From: Kuafuiihalomonas sp039024635
GTDB lineage: Bacteria > Myxococcota > Kuafuiibacteriia > Kuafuiibacteriales > Kuafuiibacteriaceae
DNA length: 5,829 bases
Assembly (NCBI GenBank): GCA_039024635.1
Contig: JBCCQA010000061.1
Location: forward strand, 1-5,829
Direction: 5' to 3'
Shown here piece by piece: positions 5,605 through 5,829 of the stretch. The notes below the pieces were generated by a model. The model did no database searches, was not told where the DNA came from, and saw only the letters and a program-made list of their open reading frames with translations. The translations under genes were made by a program, and so were the position numbers. Numbering within the stretch: the first letter of the stretch is position 1; each line of letters opens with the position of its first letter.

Positions 5605-5645
5605 CCGATCCCCTCCGGATCGGCCGAAGCTTCGTGGGCTTCGGC
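5605..5645. terminator. Two adjacent GC-rich hairpins, possible transcription end
   Basis: CCGATCC (5605-5611) pairs with GGATCGG (5617-5623) across a 5-base loop. GCCGAAGC (5623-5630) then pairs with GCTTCGGC (5638-5645) across a 7-base loop. The two hairpins share only base 5623. They lie about 190 bases after hxlR. No T run follows on either strand, so a classical intrinsic terminator is not proven. They could instead be part of a repeat or a bidirectional end between hxlR and the gene suspected at the right edge. Confidence 0.35.
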
Positions 5646-5709
5646 GTCCGCCTCTTCAGAGCACTCGAACGTAGCGCACGGCTCTTCTCGGCGTCGGCTC
5701 GTGAGCTCA

Positions 5710-5829
5710 CTACGGGCGCCTGGCAGCTTCTGACTTCTTGTCTTCTTCGTCAGGGGCTAGCGGCGAAGGTCGGGGTCCAGGGTCGGAAGCTGAAATCTGG
5801 AAAGCGTGCGCTCCAGTCTCCGGCCCGAA
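5710..5829 (-). CDS. Possible C-terminal end of an unidentified protein (partial)
   Basis: The minus-strand frame that begins at the window edge is open for 39 codons and ends in TAG at 5712-5710. It reads FGPETGAHAFQISASD, then a Pro-rich patch, then APDEEDKKSEAARRP. A charged, disordered tail like this is a common way for a bacterial protein to end, and the composition is more protein-like than most other frames here. A plus-strand frame over the same bases is also open, so the call is weak. No family is recognised; the rest of the gene would lie to the right of the window. Confidence 0.25.
   Translation of the reverse strand, partial: FGPETGAHAFQISASDPGPRPSPLAPDEEDKKSEAARRP

Noticed and set aside
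5477..5710. Minus-strand 77-codon open frame
   Set aside because: It runs through the tandem repeat, the inverted repeats and both hairpins, starts with GTG without a ribosome-binding site, and has no family motif.

Overview
The window is GC-rich DNA that looks like a member of the Myxococcota or a related former deltaproteobacterial lineage. This is inferred from gene content only: secreted or lipid-anchored proteins with Asp/Gly/Ser-rich linkers and Cys-x-Asp-Asp-Asp-Cys motifs, and a large lipoprotein subtilase with a C-terminal tail of Ig-like domains. No rRNA or marker gene is present to confirm it.

Layout, left to right. (1) 1-~410 is a scar. The broken 3' part of a Cys-containing protein gene runs into the terminal inverted repeat of an IS3-family element at 280. 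Only that tip and the last ~28 codons of its transposase remain (minus strand). (2) 409-885 is non-coding. It holds a tRNA 3'-half-like fragment (about 449-498) and a stretch packed with inverted repeats (655-785), including two overlapping hairpins that cannot form together. (3) 886-3711 encodes a 941-residue lipoprotein of the S8 (subtilisin) family with a complete Asp/His/Ser triad, a pro-domain and a long C-terminal beta-sandwich tail. (4) 3712-4230 has no convincing gene. (5) 4231-4842 (minus) encodes a predicted lipoprotein with an SRPBCC (START/Bet v1-like) ligand-binding fold, and 4900-5415 (plus) encodes an HxlR-family winged-helix regulator. The two are transcribed divergently. (6) 5416-5829 carries a short tandem repeat, several small inverted repeats, two adjacent hairpins and possibly the end of a gene entering from the right on the minus strand.

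The most interesting part is the 57-bp divergent intergenic region between the SRPBCC lipoprotein and hxlR. It contains two copies of a 17-bp palindromic element (4835-4851 and 4868-4884; 15 of 17 bases identical), with centres 33 bp apart, about three helical turns. One copy contains the probable lipoprotein start codon. The other sits between candidate -35 and -10 elements for hxlR. This is the arrangement expected of operators for the adjacent HxlR dimer, so the pair probably forms a self-regulated two-gene unit in which the regulator controls the lipoprotein.

The protease and the HxlR/SRPBCC pair show no sequence link to each other. The left end records past mobile-element activity.
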